Assembly: GCF_011397635.1 (NCBI RefSeq)
Contig: NC_064759.1
Coordinates: forward strand, 11,676,428-11,740,427
Source: Epinephelus fuscoguttatus
Lineage: Eukaryota; Chordata; Actinopteri; Perciformes; Serranidae
Reading direction: 5' to 3'
DNA length: 64,000 nt
The translations under genes and the position numbers were made by a program. Numbering within the stretch: the stretch's first letter is position 1; each line of letters opens with the position of its first letter. Positions 25,650 to 38,352 of the stretch are shown piece by piece. A model generated the notes under the pieces. That model worked only from the letters and a program-made list of their open reading frames with translations. It searched no databases and was not told the DNA's origin.

Positions 25650-25707
25650 TTGATGGCATCTTATTTGCATGAGCAGAAAAGCCCAGACTTATCTTAGTGC
25701 AGCAGCT

Positions 25708-27259
25708 TTAAAGGAATACTTCACCCCATAGTGACCATGTGTATATCAGTTAGTCTCTGCGTATTACGAGGAATTTGTGAAGAAAGAATTGGTGAACGAA
25801 GAATCCAAAAAAGGCTAACATTTTTCATGAATTAAATTTGTTGGGGACTACGTTTAACAACAGCAAATCTTAAAATTTATATGCTCACGCAGTATAATAC
25901 AGGTCTCATTTATCCAGTCGTATGCTCAGTACTTCCCAAACAGCCATTTTTGCTAAAAAAAATTACAATTTAAAACAGCAGAAACCGCATGACCGAGAAG
26001 TGTTCCTGGGCATGCAGAGCTTACACACACACACACACACACATGCTCAGGATGCAAGAGTGTGCTACTTGTTGATGGAGGGGTTTTATATTGTAACATT
26101 TTGAACGATATAATCCAAGTCTCATTTATCCAGCTGTGCGCTCAGTACTTCCCAAATACGAATTTTTGCAAAATAATGTTACAATACGAAACACTTCCGC
26201 CAACAAATAGTGAGCCCTGAGGATGCCTTAGCATGCACGTGCGTATGAGCTCCACTTGAGCCGAGTTCAAACACGTGTAGCGAGGCACGCCAATCAAATT
26301 GTATTGTTTTAGCAAAAAACTATGAGTTTGAGAAGCACTGAGCAAACGACTGGATGAATAAGATTTGAATTACACTGTTTTGATACACCATAAAACTTCA
26401 ATCAGTAGCCCGCACTATTACTTGCTTGAATCACTGAACTCAGCAGGCCTATATTAGGGACAGGCCTTTAATTCCTTTCACACAAAAATGTTGCTCAGCA
26501 AAGATCAGGAGACACAATCAAGTTGTTTATCTGAACGAGTATAAATACTTGTATAAAAATGAGGCTTCAAATAACACATCAATTATGTGTTATGTTATGA
26601 CACTTGTTTCACGGCACCCAGCAAACTGACACACCAGTTTATTCTGTTAGAACAACATTCATAACCTGGATTAATTATGTGAAAAACACTTTTGGTTGGT
26701 GGACCCTTATAGACTAAAGTAATATAAATAACTTACCAGGTAATCGAGTAATGGACACATACACTGACTTAATGACAGTTTCAGAGGAAGGGAGTCACCA
26801 TTTATTTTTCTTCATGCAGGTAAATCTGAATGACTTATGGTCTGCTCTGGTTCTCATGGTTTCAGTAAAATGAAATCATCAGAGCTAACAATGTGTAGCA
26901 TGTCCATTTAACATTAGCTCAAGTGGGTAGTCAACAGTCCGGTTTCATACATCCGAAGAACTTCTATAAAAAAGACCTGCTTGGCAACCAGACCAGGCAT
27001 CTAATTGAGACAGGCCTTTAATTGTCAAAATGCGTAGCTACAATGGGCTAGTAAAAGGGACTGGGCTTTTAATTTAAGTTTTATGGTAGATTTGCTGTTG
27101 TGACCCTGTTTACTTGAATTTAGGAAGATTGTTCACCCTCTGGATTCTCCGTTCACTGTAGTGGCATGACAGAAACACAGTTTTCTTCACGAATTCAGTG
27201 TAACACAGGTGAGTAACTGATAAACAAATGGTCATTTTGCAGGTGAAGTATTCCTTTAA
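25708..27259. mobile_element. Large TTAA-flanked fold-back element with nested repeat
   Basis: The ends TTAAAGGAATACTTCACC and GGTGAAGTATTCCTTTAA are perfect inverted repeats, and similarity continues inward for tens of bases (GTGACCATGTG..CAGTTA versus TAACTGATAAACAAATGGTC). Inside, a segment starting TCTCATTTATCCAG (near 25905 and again near 26120) is repeated directly. A partial inverse copy lies near 26290-26360. A dispersed repeat occupies 26406-27090. No transposase. Confidence 0.75.
26406..27090 (+). repeat. Dispersed repeat nested in the TTAA element
   Basis: It starts with GCCCGCACTATTACTTGC and CACTGAACTCAGCAGGCC and ends with GGGCTAGTAAAAGGGACTGG and GCTTTTAATTTAAG. The same two ends, without the centre, occur at 9753-9866. 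Confidence 0.6.
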
Positions 27260-27942
27260 ATTGGTGTTTAACTGGATTAAAGTGTAACCATACCTCCACA
27301 GGAATTCAAAGGCATCAGCCTCCAACATGTGCCGCCTTTGGGTTTGTCTTCACCACGTGAAGCACTTTCTGTATGAGCTGTGCTATATATTAAAGTTATT
27401 GTTGATATTTAAACTCAAGGTTTGCGCAAATAAAATCACTGAAAAGAGCCTAAATGTTCTTCCATCAGGATTTTGCCCCAGAGTTTTTCAGCCTTTTCCT
27501 GAGGGGGGCGCTGCAGACTATTTTCTGAATATCACCGGCTCAGAGAATAACAACACGTAACTGTCCTCACTGAGGGACGGCATGAACACACGCTCTGTGT
27601 GCTGTTTTGTTTTAACCTATATATCATTATAATACTATGTAACATGTTTGTGTAGCCACACGTCATCTGTTTGATACTCAATCCAGACTATTTAATGTCG
27701 AGAAATTCACTGTAACTGAGTGGAAGAAAAACAAACTGATGAGAAACAGCTTCAGATTTGATGTGTCCACATTAAGTTAAACTGTGTGGAACCTTCAGAG
27801 GAATTTATGACATGATGTTTGGTATAATGCTGCGAGCTGCCGGCAGGGTGTTTTGTAGTGGTAGAAGCAGCTCTGGCCCAACCTGCATCACCAGGTTACC
27901 TGTGTTGAATATGAAACCACCAGCTGGCTTGTACTTGTGCTC

Positions 27943-27944
<2 letters not shown>

Positions 27945-27988
<44 letters not shown>
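27945..27988. repeat. (TG)n microsatellite
   Basis: A TG run of about 22 units. Confidence 0.95.
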
Positions 27989-27991
<3 letters not shown>

Positions 27992-28134
27992 AGCTTGTAC
28001 CTTGTGTTAAACGTAGCATTCGAATCCTGTTCATTAATTCATTCTGTTGCTATGGCTCTGCTTTCCCACAGGCTTCCAGTGTTCGTGGCAAACTCAGGCA
28101 CAACTGCCACATCACTGTCCCTGTTGTCCCCGTC

Positions 28135-28135
<1 letters not shown>

Positions 28136-28177
<42 letters not shown>
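28136..28177. repeat. (CA)n microsatellite
   Basis: A CA run about 150 bp from the TG run at 27945-27988. The two are complementary and could pair as a hairpin. Confidence 0.95.
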
Positions 28178-28179
<2 letters not shown>

Positions 28180-28825
28180 CACAGAGATATGCTCACAAAC
28201 TCCGCGGCCCAATTCAGGGTGGCACAACACGGCAGTGAGCCAGAATAATTCAACGTAACAATTAAATATGAAGGAGCTGTGGCGAAGCTGTCCCTCAGTG
28301 TTCAGGAGTCAAACAGGCCCAGGCAGCACGTGGAGCGCGCCACACTGCTGCAACCTGTAGTTCCAAACTCCTCTTGACACCGTCTATACAAGTCAACTCA
28401 GTGTTTCATCAAGGGGTAGAAATGAGGAAGAATTTTTAATTTCCTTACAGCTGAGAGCAGAGCGCTCGTCTTTGTGTTGTGGACAGACAGACACATCGAT
28501 AACGCTCCTAAATCACTTGGCTTGTAAAATATTTTCTGATTTGATTTTTGTACTCTGGTGTTTCTCAAGTTTGTGCTTGTTGGTTTTTAAGATATGAGTG
28601 TGGGGTTTTTTGTTGCTGTTCTTACTGCCAGATTTCATCGTAAAGAATATTGGCGAAATACTGATCCTTAGAAGCTGATATCAGAGTCAGTGCAACTTAA
28701 TTTGATGCACACAGACTCCCAGGAAGTGTGCCAGGCGTAAAACAAAGGAATTACAACTTAGGAGTGTTCAAATGATGCCATGGGGCCCAAAAAGACTTGT
28801 TCACATCATCTTATATTTGGTTTCT

Positions 28826-28945
28826 ACCATTTTTTTCTCTGTTAAAGGTTTTTTTTTTTAGGGGGATTTTTTTCTTATCTGCTATCTATCGGCAAATTGT
28901 GATTTGTGATATTGCGTGTTATAAATAAAATTGAATTATATTGAA
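28826..28945 (+). repeat. Decayed 3' tail-like segment of a fish retroposon
   Basis: TTTCTACCATTTTTTTCTC, then GTGATTTGTGATATTGCG and ATAAATAAAATTGAATT follow the same order as 6800-6988. Confidence 0.5.
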
Positions 28946-29146
28946 AGAGACGTCTGTGACGTCTGAGACTTTTTTTCCCTTTCAAGTTAACAGAGGGCTA
29001 ACTAGACTTCCAGCTAAACCGGAAGTCTCTAGTGCGCTCGCTTTATAGGTCCAATGATGCGGAAGATCTGGGGGAAGCCAAACTTTTCTGGTGTCGTGCA
29101 CCACTGAGCAACTTTCTAATGAATGAACGGGGCCTGTCTCCAACTA

Positions 29147-29691
29147 TAGACTGCATAATAAAAATGGACGACATCATGACAGCTCCCAAAAATAAAGTCA
29201 AAACATTTCAATGGCCCCCGGTGGCAGGTTGCAGAATAGAACAGAATATATCTTTATTGTTTACCACGGGTGGAAATTTGACTTCGGCTCACCAAACACA
29301 AAAGACAACATTATAAAAGCAGACAAACAGTTAGTAAGAGAAGCAGATAGATTCATTACGAAACACTTAACACATGAAATTCTGTGGTTTCAAACTCAGT
29401 ATGGGTCATAAACCCCGCCCCCTCCATGATAGCAGATAGGACAAACTAAAAGATCAAAGCACACTTCAAAAATTTCAATGTTGTTCTAATGATGCTGACA
29501 TATGTCCAAGTTTGGGTTTTATTAATTAGTTGGTTAGTTACAGGTGTATGAGCAGCGACTAAATGACTAAATGACCAAATGACTAAATGACGTCACCAGC
29601 GCAAGATGGCAGTGGCCATTTCTGGGATACTTTGGCTTTTTATACAGTAGGATGACGTGAAAACACGTTTCCCATCTTTATATACAGTCTA
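29147..29691. mobile_element. MITE with TAGACTG termini
   Basis: The left end TAGACTGCATAATAAAAATG and the right end in reverse complement TAGACTGTATATAAAGATGG are imperfect inverted repeats around a 545-bp block. This is a common fish MITE type. No reading frame of interest. Confidence 0.65.
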
Positions 29692-31375
29692 AGCCTCCAA
29701 CACTGTATCCAGTTCCCTAATACATCGATGATTACACCTCACTAAAATAGCCGTGTGTGTCCTTTAATTCTTCAGCAATCACCCACTAAACATTTTCATA
29801 TAGGTGTCATAGGGGAAGCAAGAAGAGAGTTTATCTGCGTCCGTGTTAAGTTACCAGACAAGAGAAGTCTACACTTCTCTATTCTACATAAATCATCCTG
29901 AACATCCACGTGTGACGTGACGTCTGTCCCGTGGAAAGAAAGAGAGGAGTCAGACATGGGAAGAGAGAGAAACAAAAGAAGAGGAGCTTTCTTTAGAGCA
30001 CTTCCTCTCTGTGTCTTCTTCACCAGAAACCCATATCCTGTGAAGAAACCACACACTTTTACAAGGGATGGTCCCTACATAGAGAAGGGTGAGCACACAG
30101 TTGTGTGCACACACATTCACACACTCGAGGAGACCTGCAAATAGGTCACATGTATTTTCTGTTCTACATAACACATGCTGCTCTGTGGTTTAGCATGGAG
30201 GAAAAGAAACTGTTGAAGTCAGTCCTCTGTAAGGCTATGTCACTCTCTCACTCATCCATCACACACGTGTTTATGCCCGGAGATGTTGCACCCTGCAGGT
30301 AAACACAGCTATCAGGATATCAGGCGCAGCAGAGGGCTTATGATTTTAAACTTCTCTTTCCTTTTCAAAGGCTGCGCAGAATATTCCTCTTTCAGAGGAG
30401 TGAGAGCGCCCAGTCATGCACACACGTGTGTCAAGTATGTGTGTGTTTTTGAGCAGATCACACGGTTGGTAAAGCGTGGAATGAATCCAGAGGCGGGTGG
30501 AATCGATTCACGCTCACCGACAAGTGAATCCTGTGGGATGTCCCAAAAACTGTTGGCTGGTTGAGGGGATGCAGGGACACATGTGACAGGTTCCACACTG
30601 TGGAATGGTATGAAGCTGTACACAGGACTGTGAGTGTGATGTGTTTAATGGTGTAATATACAAGTGCTGCCAGCAGTGGAGCTCCTTTGAGTAAATGCAG
30701 CTTTAAAGCAATGACAATTTATTTAAAGCTGGTGTAGGCAGTTTCATTTTGGCTTTATTGGGCTAAATCCCATAGTAAGATCTGAGCATATTGTAATTCA
30801 AGTGGATTGAGAGAAAACTAGATTTCTGCACCTCCTCTTGGTTCTGTTTTCAGTCTGTTCTCCAGTCAGCAGCCACAACCTAAATCAGCATGCACAAACC
30901 CCGACAGTCCTGACTCCCTGCCAGATCAGCAAACCTTCATTCTTTCATAGGTTACACCCGTTGCTGCCACCTGCTACCAGCCTGCTGTGACACCTGATGC
31001 TGTGAGGTTTAAGCCGTCCTGATTCAAGTTGCTACAGCCGCTGACTGAGGGTCCATCTCCTGAGCTGCTGCCCACTCTCTCTTCCAAGCGTGGGGAGAGA
31101 AGGGGCTGAGCGGATGAGCTGGGCGCAACTGGACAATAAAATAAGATTAAATAAATCAGTGTATGGGAAACACTGGGTTACTGTATGAGGCGCGCGCGTG
31201 GTGGGAGGGGCTTAAGACAGAGAGGAGGGCTGCAGGTGGAGGGTGTAATTTCAAATTCTGCCGTTATTTTTGGTCCTTTTCCACATTTCTGCCTACCACA
31301 GCTTTGAATAAAAAAAATGTACATTGAAACGTACATAAAAGCACACAATAAAAAACGTACATTGTTTAGTTTAGT

Positions 31376-31946
31376 CTCAAAAGTAAAAGTACTTAAGTTC
31401 CCTTTCAAAGTATTATTATGTTACTGTTAATGTGTAATAAGTGTCTAATGTTGTTGTCCATGTAATGGTAAAACAGATCATTTTATACACCATATGAAAA
31501 GCTTAATCCATCAAATAATGCATATTTAATGAGTTTATTGTATGTTTTTCTTGGATAACTGTTTGCTGCAGAAGCAAAGTAACTACAATGATCACATTAA
31601 TGTAGTCGAGTGAAATCAGGAGAACTCTTTTCCTTTATTTTGACTGTGCTTTTAATTGTCAAATTATAAAGTTGCATTAAACACTTTTGCTTTTTGCAAA
31701 AAGTAATAATTAACCTTTTAATGCAAAATGGCTTTTACATAGTTGTGTATTTATGCACCATATTTTTATTGCTTTTGTTGCAAATTGTTCTTTTGTATTC
31801 TTTACTATGTTGCATACATGTGTTACTCTACTTCTACTTGCTCACTCTCTAAACCTATATTATTATAGTGACTCAATATACTTCCAAAGTACAGTAACTG
31901 AATACATTTACATAGTTTATCTGTTACTGTCCACCTCTGATATTCA
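31376..31946 (-). repeat. hAT-like dispersed repeat
   Basis: The right edge, read on -, begins AGAGGTGGACAGTAACAG and runs into AAATGTATTCAGTTACTG. Near 31380 the sequence AAAAGTAAAAGTACTTAAG marks the other side. Related ends flank the block at 40206-41006. The left limit is uncertain. Confidence 0.4.
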
Positions 31947-33899
31947 GAACATTGAAGGAAGGTTCACAGCATATCATACATGTTTAAGTCTTTTACATTC
32001 TCCGTGATGTATGTCAATGTGTGTTCATGTTGGTCCGGTCACTGTGGTCACAAGACCAGTGATCAGGCAGTGATTAGTCAGTATCACAGCAGCCAACTGG
32101 AGCAACACACTGCTAAGCGATCAGTAGCAGGTCTTTTGAGAGGTGACAACATGTTCACTGTAAAATAATCTGACTTTATATTCTGCATCCAGACCACATG
32201 GTCGCTGTCATATGAACCGCATGTGGGTCGGGAGGGGCGGAGGGAGCTGGGACACAGAGACAATTTGCGAATGTGTGTGTGCCAGCTGGAGGCTCCCTGA
32301 TCTTTCTGGACTCTTCTCCAGAGAGAAATAAGAGAGTCAGAGTCGGAGCCAAGGCTGAGTCTGCATCTATCAGTACCTCATCTCTCGCTCCCTAATCCTG
32401 TGTGTGACACACACTCACCTCGTGCTTTATGCATGAAAGACGAGCAGCGTGAAGCCCATTCACCCTGCAAAGAGGTGACACCATTATAGGAAATAGAAGT
32501 CGTAATAACTGCTTATATTTCTGTGAAGTTCTGTTGCATCTGCCCACAATGCCTCCCAGCACAGTCATAACTGATAGCTGTAGTCTTTTGGCTGGATATG
32601 GTGTCTTTAGTAATATTATTTAGACAATAATTGTAAGCAATAAATTCATTACCTGACAACTACGACTTCCTCGTCAAGATAAAGCAGCTATAATTGCTAT
32701 TTTTATGATAACATTACTACATTACATTATGACAGAATTACCCCTACAGAGATTTAGCACCTGAATCTGCAGCTCTCCCCAGCTTTGGTGCGTTTCAGCT
32801 CATTGTTTTGGTTGTCAGACCCACAGCTTTACCGTTTTGATTGATTCTCACCACTCTGATGGCATCATTTTTAGCAGGCAGATGTTTTCTGTAAAAAAGC
32901 TCCAAAAACCTACTGTGCACCATCTGCTCAGCAGCAAACAGCAGTCAGCGACTAAGTGGTGAACATAATGGAGCATTTAGCAGCTTAAGAGCCAGATATT
33001 TACCCCAGGAGTTGGTAGAGACCAAGCAACAAACTCCAGTGCCTAAAATGGCTACTTGATGATGGCACCAAAAGCCAGTCAGTCCCCATTGACTCCCATG
33101 TTCAAATGCCCAACTTTACAGCAGAAAAAAACAGTTTCACAGCCTGGTACAAAAATGCTTTCTGTCTTTATATCTAATATCAACCCTCATGACAACTGTA
33201 CAGGGTTGAATTTATATATAACTCACTCATTTACATTTAAGTTACACATAATTAAGGCCGTGGTCGCTTTGAGTGACAATCTGTCTGCGGGGTGTCGCTA
33301 CAGCCTGTGAGTCAGATCCACACATTCTTCCAAATATGGTCGCTTTCTGGCTCCAAAAACCCCCACACAGTGACAGCCAAAAATAAGGCTTCAAAACGAC
33401 AGTCCACAACCAATGGGAGTCCGTTATTTTCTTCCAGTCTATGGTGGAGACCAAAAACAGAGCTAAAAGAGAGTGAGTACTGGACACACAAACACAACTC
33501 CTGATAAGTACTACTGCTGCTCTGTGTCTGCTCCTGGATGTATGAATAATCGACTGTGTGCCATAATGTTTGCCACGTCAAATTAAAGGCAATAATATGT
33601 CAGTGTGGTGCTCACAACTTTTTGCTGCTGTCCCCATGTGGCCAAAAAAATTCAGTTATTAGAGGTTTTTACAGTGCTGACACTCACTTTCATGCCTGTT
33701 GTGGGTATTAATTTAAGAGAGCAAACAGCTGACTAAAATCACATCTTATAGCTAATACATGTTTACTATAGACTGCAAATTAATATTTTCAATTAGAGTC
33801 AGTATCGGCACTAAACACTTCATTCAATTTTTTTTTTTACCTCTTTACCTTTACTGGGCACTTTTTAAATACTTTATTTTAGATTGTTTTCAGGGACTG

Positions 33900-34115
33900 T
33901 ACTCGTATTTATTTGTTCATAATTTTATTTATTTTATTTATATATTTCATATATTATTTTATTTATTTATTTATTTTTTAGGTATTTTGCCTTTAATGGC
34001 AGGACAGCTTGGGGTGGCCCTCATGCAACACAGGGCTGCGGGCTGGAATCGAGCCCATGGCGGCTGCGGCAAGGACGCTGCCATTGTACATGGGACCCTC
34101 TGAGCTACTGGGCAC
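33900..34115 (-). repeat. tRNA-derived SINE (family B) with an (AAAT)n tail
   Basis: Read on -, it starts GGTGCCCAGTAGCTCAGAG (A box TAGCTCAG) and carries a B-box-like GGCTCGATTCCAGCC. It continues with TGTTGCATGAGGGCC and ends in an A/T-rich tail of AAAT-type repeats (33900-33980). A second copy of this family is on + at 62202-62395. Confidence 0.75.
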
Positions 34116-36119
34116 CTCCATTGCAAGTTTTATTCCTCTCTTATTCTGCTCTGCACACAAATTTACAGCAAAATGACAGCAAAGCCGAATTGATTTCAAT
34201 TTAACTGAATATAACTGAGTTAAAAGTAAAAAAATTAATAAAAACAGGATAGTTCAGATCAGTATTACTGATTTATTGTCTAGAAAAAGATATGCAAATA
34301 TAAAAAACATTATTTGAAAGTCTTACTTAAAAGACTCAAGTCTTTTAAGTAAGAAAAGGACATGAAAAGAAAAGACAAAGACATGTATAAACATATTTTC
34401 TAAATGAGACTCAAAGTTCTTTAAAAATAGTCAACAATCAAGAAATGGAAATTGATATCTTGTGGAAGGATATGGCTCCAACAGTTGAGGTTAAAAGCAC
34501 AAAGGAAAGAAAACAAATATACAGAGAGTTGAAAGAAATGGAGGCTGAGCACAAGCAAGAGGTAAAACAAAGAGAGAAGAAGAGATGCAAGGTGCTGGAG
34601 AGAGATATGAATAACTACAGGAAGATGGAAACAAGTGGAGACAGTCGATGGTGGGAGAAAACCAGACGACATCGAACAGGTCTGTAGCAATATGTGGAAA
34701 GAATTTAAAAGAATGGAACAACGTGGAGGCTCAGCTAAAGATGAGAGCTGAATGAAGCCTTAAAGGAGTGGGAGAGGAAATGAGCAGACAACAAACACAG
34801 CACGGGGGATTGGGTAAAATACAAACAAAATACAACAGTAGAATATACTGCGCATGTCACACCTGTGTGAGTTTAACCTGTGTGTGTGTATACGTACTGC
34901 AGTGTGTGTTTTGTAGGGCAGAGGCATTACGATAAGGAGAATCCCAGGATGGGGGCCACGTTGGTCTCTGTGACCTTTTCACACACATCCCTTCCCATCC
35001 GCCACGTCAGGCCTGGTGATGCCCCGTGTGACTGCCACAGGCATGCAGGGCCAACTGGGCTGTGATGTCATAAGCATGTGTCCCCCAGCACTTACACCCC
35101 CCACCCCCACCCGCCTACCCCCCACCCTCCACCTCGTCGCTAACTGCCAGCCTGCAGCAGAGCGGATCAGACTGGACCCTCTGGCCACGGCTGGACTAAT
35201 TTAAGGAGGAGCAGAGGGGGGAGGAGGGGGTGACACCGCTGCGCTGAGTGTCTCAGGTGTCAGCCTTGTGCTTTCTAATATTAAAGACACTTGGCTTGTG
35301 TGTGTACCCATGTGTTTGTAAGTGTGTTGTTTATGTGCAGTGTATTTTTAGGTGACTGTATTTTCCACTCCTTGTGCAGCACTCCGGGCAGCGACAGAGG
35401 GGAGAGGTGAGGCAGAGAGGGAGGGTTGCACGGTGAATCTGTGGATCACCTGGCTCTTGTGTGATAGTGGTCCTCATTAAAATATACTGATGTGGTGCGA
35501 AAGCGATTCTGAGCATGCTCTGAGTTTATTTAGCACATAATTCTCTGTAAATAGTTGCCATATTTGTTACATTCCTCTTGTGTTACAGCCTAAAACAGCG
35601 CTGGGCTTCTTTGCTTTCATTCAGTCGAACATCATAAACCCACATTAGCAGCAGAAATAGTCTAAATAATGACGTACACTGTCTTTCTTTTTCGGCTTTT
35701 TCTTAAAGACAGAGCCAAGAGCGTTTATCTGTGAGTCATATTTATCACTTTCTGGGCCTGCTCAGAAAGTGTGCTGCGCTCCTAAATTGAACACTTCCCG
35801 TGTTACATATAAATAAAACAATATTCTGAGATCAATATCTGAATGTGAAAAGCAAAGGTGTACTTCTCAGCACACAGACAAACTCTTGGTAAAACATTTT
35901 GCTGAAGAGCTGAATGGGGTGTATTTAAGTGTATTTTTATCTCCCAAAATATTACATTGCCAGATTTATGACTTTGGCAGGACTCTTGTGTGTGTACATG
36001 ATGCAGATGCATGGACTGGGTGTGGTGGGTCCTTTCTTCTCATTTTTTTTTATTGGAATATTTTCTCCATTGTTAATTACAAGGTGTTTCATTGATGAAT
36101 GCCAACATTCCCACTATCT

Positions 36120-36128
36120 CCCTCCCCC

Positions 36129-36162
<34 letters not shown>

Positions 36163-36163
36163 A
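36120..36163. repeat. (CT)n microsatellite
   Basis: A CT run with a single G interruption. Confidence 0.95.
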
Positions 36164-36878
36164 GCACCATGTCAACGGGCTTGTACGCTACAGGCGTGGC
36201 GGTTTTGTGGTTTATGATTTCATAAGCTTTCCACCTGATGTGCGGCAGAGTTGCAGCGCTGATGAATGAGGAAGGCCCGTCACACACATTGAGAGCAGCC
36301 CTCAGTCACACGTCTGCTGGATATACATGGAACATGGCGCTTTTCATATAAACTAATAAATAACATCACTCACTGAATACAGTTACGGATGATTTAACAT
36401 CAACTTCCTCTGCTGCCATGGTTCCTATTCAGCTAATTGCTTTCTAAGGGGCTGTAACAACAGCAGTTAGTGAGTCTCCTCTTGAATTAAACTGGCAATA
36501 ACTGATTTGTTGGCCATTTGAGGGCAGCGGAAACAAGCTGTGAACAAACCACACAACACAGAGAAACATCAGCCTTCATCTGCAGCTGTGTTTGTGTCCA
36601 GCTGATCAATGTCAGTCCAACATTTGCTCACTTTTTAGCTCCATTTTTGGTCTCCGCCAACTCCTGAGGCAAATAATACGTCTCATTTGCACTGGAAAGT
36701 TGGAATTCCCAAGTTGCATGTCAGAAATTTCAGCTGGAACACCCCTTGAAGTCAGATTTCCAGCTCAGAAAGTCGGAGGAACCTCACCAACAGTGACCTA
36801 AAAATCCAATATGGCCGCTCCTCGCATACTGTAGTAAGAGCTGTAGCAATATTATAACAACATATTCTCACTCCGACC

Positions 36879-37340
36879 TTGTCACATATTGTCCTTTTGG
36901 TCATGGACTTTCCACGTCCACATAAAATGTGCAAGGTACCCTGGGTGCGTTGGGTGTTGACATTCTGGAACGCCATGTCAAGTTCTCTTCTTTCAAGATG
37001 CACTTCCGTTTTCACAGGAAATTTAACGTTTACATACAGTCTCTTTCACAATAAAGGCACTATGTCGGTACAACGCTGCGAATTGACGTGTTTCGTTTCC
37101 TTCAACAGACACACATGGTTTGGTTTAGGAAAAAAGACCCTGGTTTGGCTTTAGAATCTTACGGGACGTGAACACCGCTCTCTCGGGTGAAGGTCGGTGT
37201 TTGTTGGACCCATCCACCACTCCTCCCACCCACCCAATTTGGACTCTCACCGCCTAAAATTTCATCCTTGTCCCGCCGCGTTTCCCCCTGACCCCCTGGG
37301 CACCGTTAAACTATAAGGGCAACCAGCCACATATAATGCT
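36879..37340 (+). repeat. Dispersed repeat, partner of 49083-49575
   Basis: CTTGTCACATATTG, then CAAGGTACCCTGGGT, TACAGTCTCTTTCA, CACACATGGTTTGG, TGTTGGACCCATCCACCA follow the same order and orientation as in the copy at 49083. The copies are similar over about 460 bp with many substitutions. No inverted ends were found, so the class is unknown. Confidence 0.75.
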
Positions 37341-37773
37341 GACGTTAAAGGACGCCTTTTTTGTTTTCATTTCGACGACTTCAGAATGAGACCTGACACG
37401 TTTATAAGCTTCTGTCTTATTTGTGTTTCATTAAATAAATCATACACACATTTGTGTCCAACTTCTATCTGTGGACATGTCGCTACTGTGTTTGAAGGGC
37501 TACAATATAGTGAATTGCGTTGTTATCAACTGGTATTGCTAACAATGGCTAACCTGGCATGGACTGGTATTGCTGGTAATAGTTTTCTGACTTGTTCTCC
37601 GACCTCCGACTTTTGAGGTAAATGGAACACAGCAAAATATCTGGCTCTTAAGTCACAAAATGCTCCAGTATGTTAAACACCTGGTTACCTTGCTGCTAAC
37701 GTTGTCATTTGGTGCTGGGCAGGTAGCTCAAAGTGGGTTTATTAAGAGCTTTTGGCTCAAAACAGTTGCCTAC

Positions 37774-38352
37774 TAATCTGGAAATCCAGATGTCCCGCCC
37801 CTAGCAAATTCGAATTTGCTCTGCACGGGGATCTGGCCCCGACGAGCAGAGCCCGCTGAATCACCATCGGACCAATCAGATCAGGCTATCTGACAGAGGC
37901 GGGCTCAGGGCGGGAGTAACGTGATAACGACAGCGCTGCACCATAGGAGTCGAAAAGTAAACAGCCAAGATGGCAGCTGCCGAAGGACCGCATCCATTCA
38001 ATTTACCTTTGGAAGAAACGCTAAGCCAACTACACTTATCTTTTTCCTTGAGAGAGGAACAGAAGACTGCCCTAGAAGCCTTCGTTTCCAGGATGGACGG
38101 TTTTGCTGTTTTGCAGACGGGATACGGCAAAAGCAATAATATATCAGTTAGCCCCACTGTTCAGCAAACAAATGGGGCTTAGTGCAATAAATACGTCACC
38201 TTGTTTTTTGCTGTGATTGGCCATCGAGCTATCCAATTGTGTGCGGCGGCATTTGAAATGCCTCAGTTAGTGCCGCCCCTTGGGTAGGAAGGATGTATCG
38301 GTGAGGGCCAGACTCAAAATCTTTCTAGATTTGAGTCTGGATTTCCAGGTTA
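37774..38352. mobile_element. 579-bp DNA transposon with 17-bp inverted ends, 9-bp target duplication and a helicase fragment
   Basis: The left end TAATCTGGAAATCCAGA and the right end in reverse complement TAACCTGGAAATCCAGA differ at one of 17 bases. The flanks GTTGCCTAC (37765-37773) and GCTGCCTAC (38353-38361) form a 9-bp target duplication with one mismatch. Twelve bases in from the right end lies a hairpin with an 11-bp stem (CCAGACTCAAA / TTTGAGTCTGG). The left part holds GC-box-like CCCGCCC and a CCAAT motif before an ATG at 37970. That ATG opens a truncated helicase frame. No transposase is seen. The end design closely matches the 404-bp elements at 42393 and 51701. Confidence 0.8.
37970..38182 (+). 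pseudogene. 5' remnant of a RecQ/WRN-like helicase gene carried by the 579-bp transposon
   Basis: The 70-codon frame starts MAAAEGPHPFNLPLEETLSQ (ATG in CAAGATGG). It contains LREEQKTALEAFVSRMDGFA followed by VLQTGYGKS, a Walker A motif of the superfamily 2 helicase type. RecQ and WRN helicases have a TGGGKS or TGYGKS loop preceded by a Q and REQ-type motif 0 region, as here. The frame then runs into SNNISVSPTVQQTNGA and stops, with no later helicase motifs (DEAH, motif VI). The gene is truncated by internal deletion of the element and is inactive. The Pro normally found before TG reads Gln here. Confidence 0.7.

Larger units (their letters stand above)
27260..36878. other. Gene-poor stretch with repeats and microsatellites
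   Basis: No exon could be supported. Recognisable pieces are listed separately (microsatellites, a MITE, a SINE, a hAT-like terminus). The parts at about 29700-30720, 32170-33720 and 34870-35700 hold no repeat or gene I recognise. The K/E-rich open frame at 34445-34687 has no family match that I know. The segment 30900-31110 shares short blocks, in the same order, with 49720-49880 (GCCAGATCAGC, GTCGCTACAGC-like, CTGAGCTGCTGCCC), so it is another dispersed repeat. Confidence 0.5.

Noticed and set aside
37970..38182. A host RecQ/WRN helicase gene
   Set aside because: It sits wholly between the inverted ends of a transposon, stops soon after the Walker A motif, and no later helicase exons follow.
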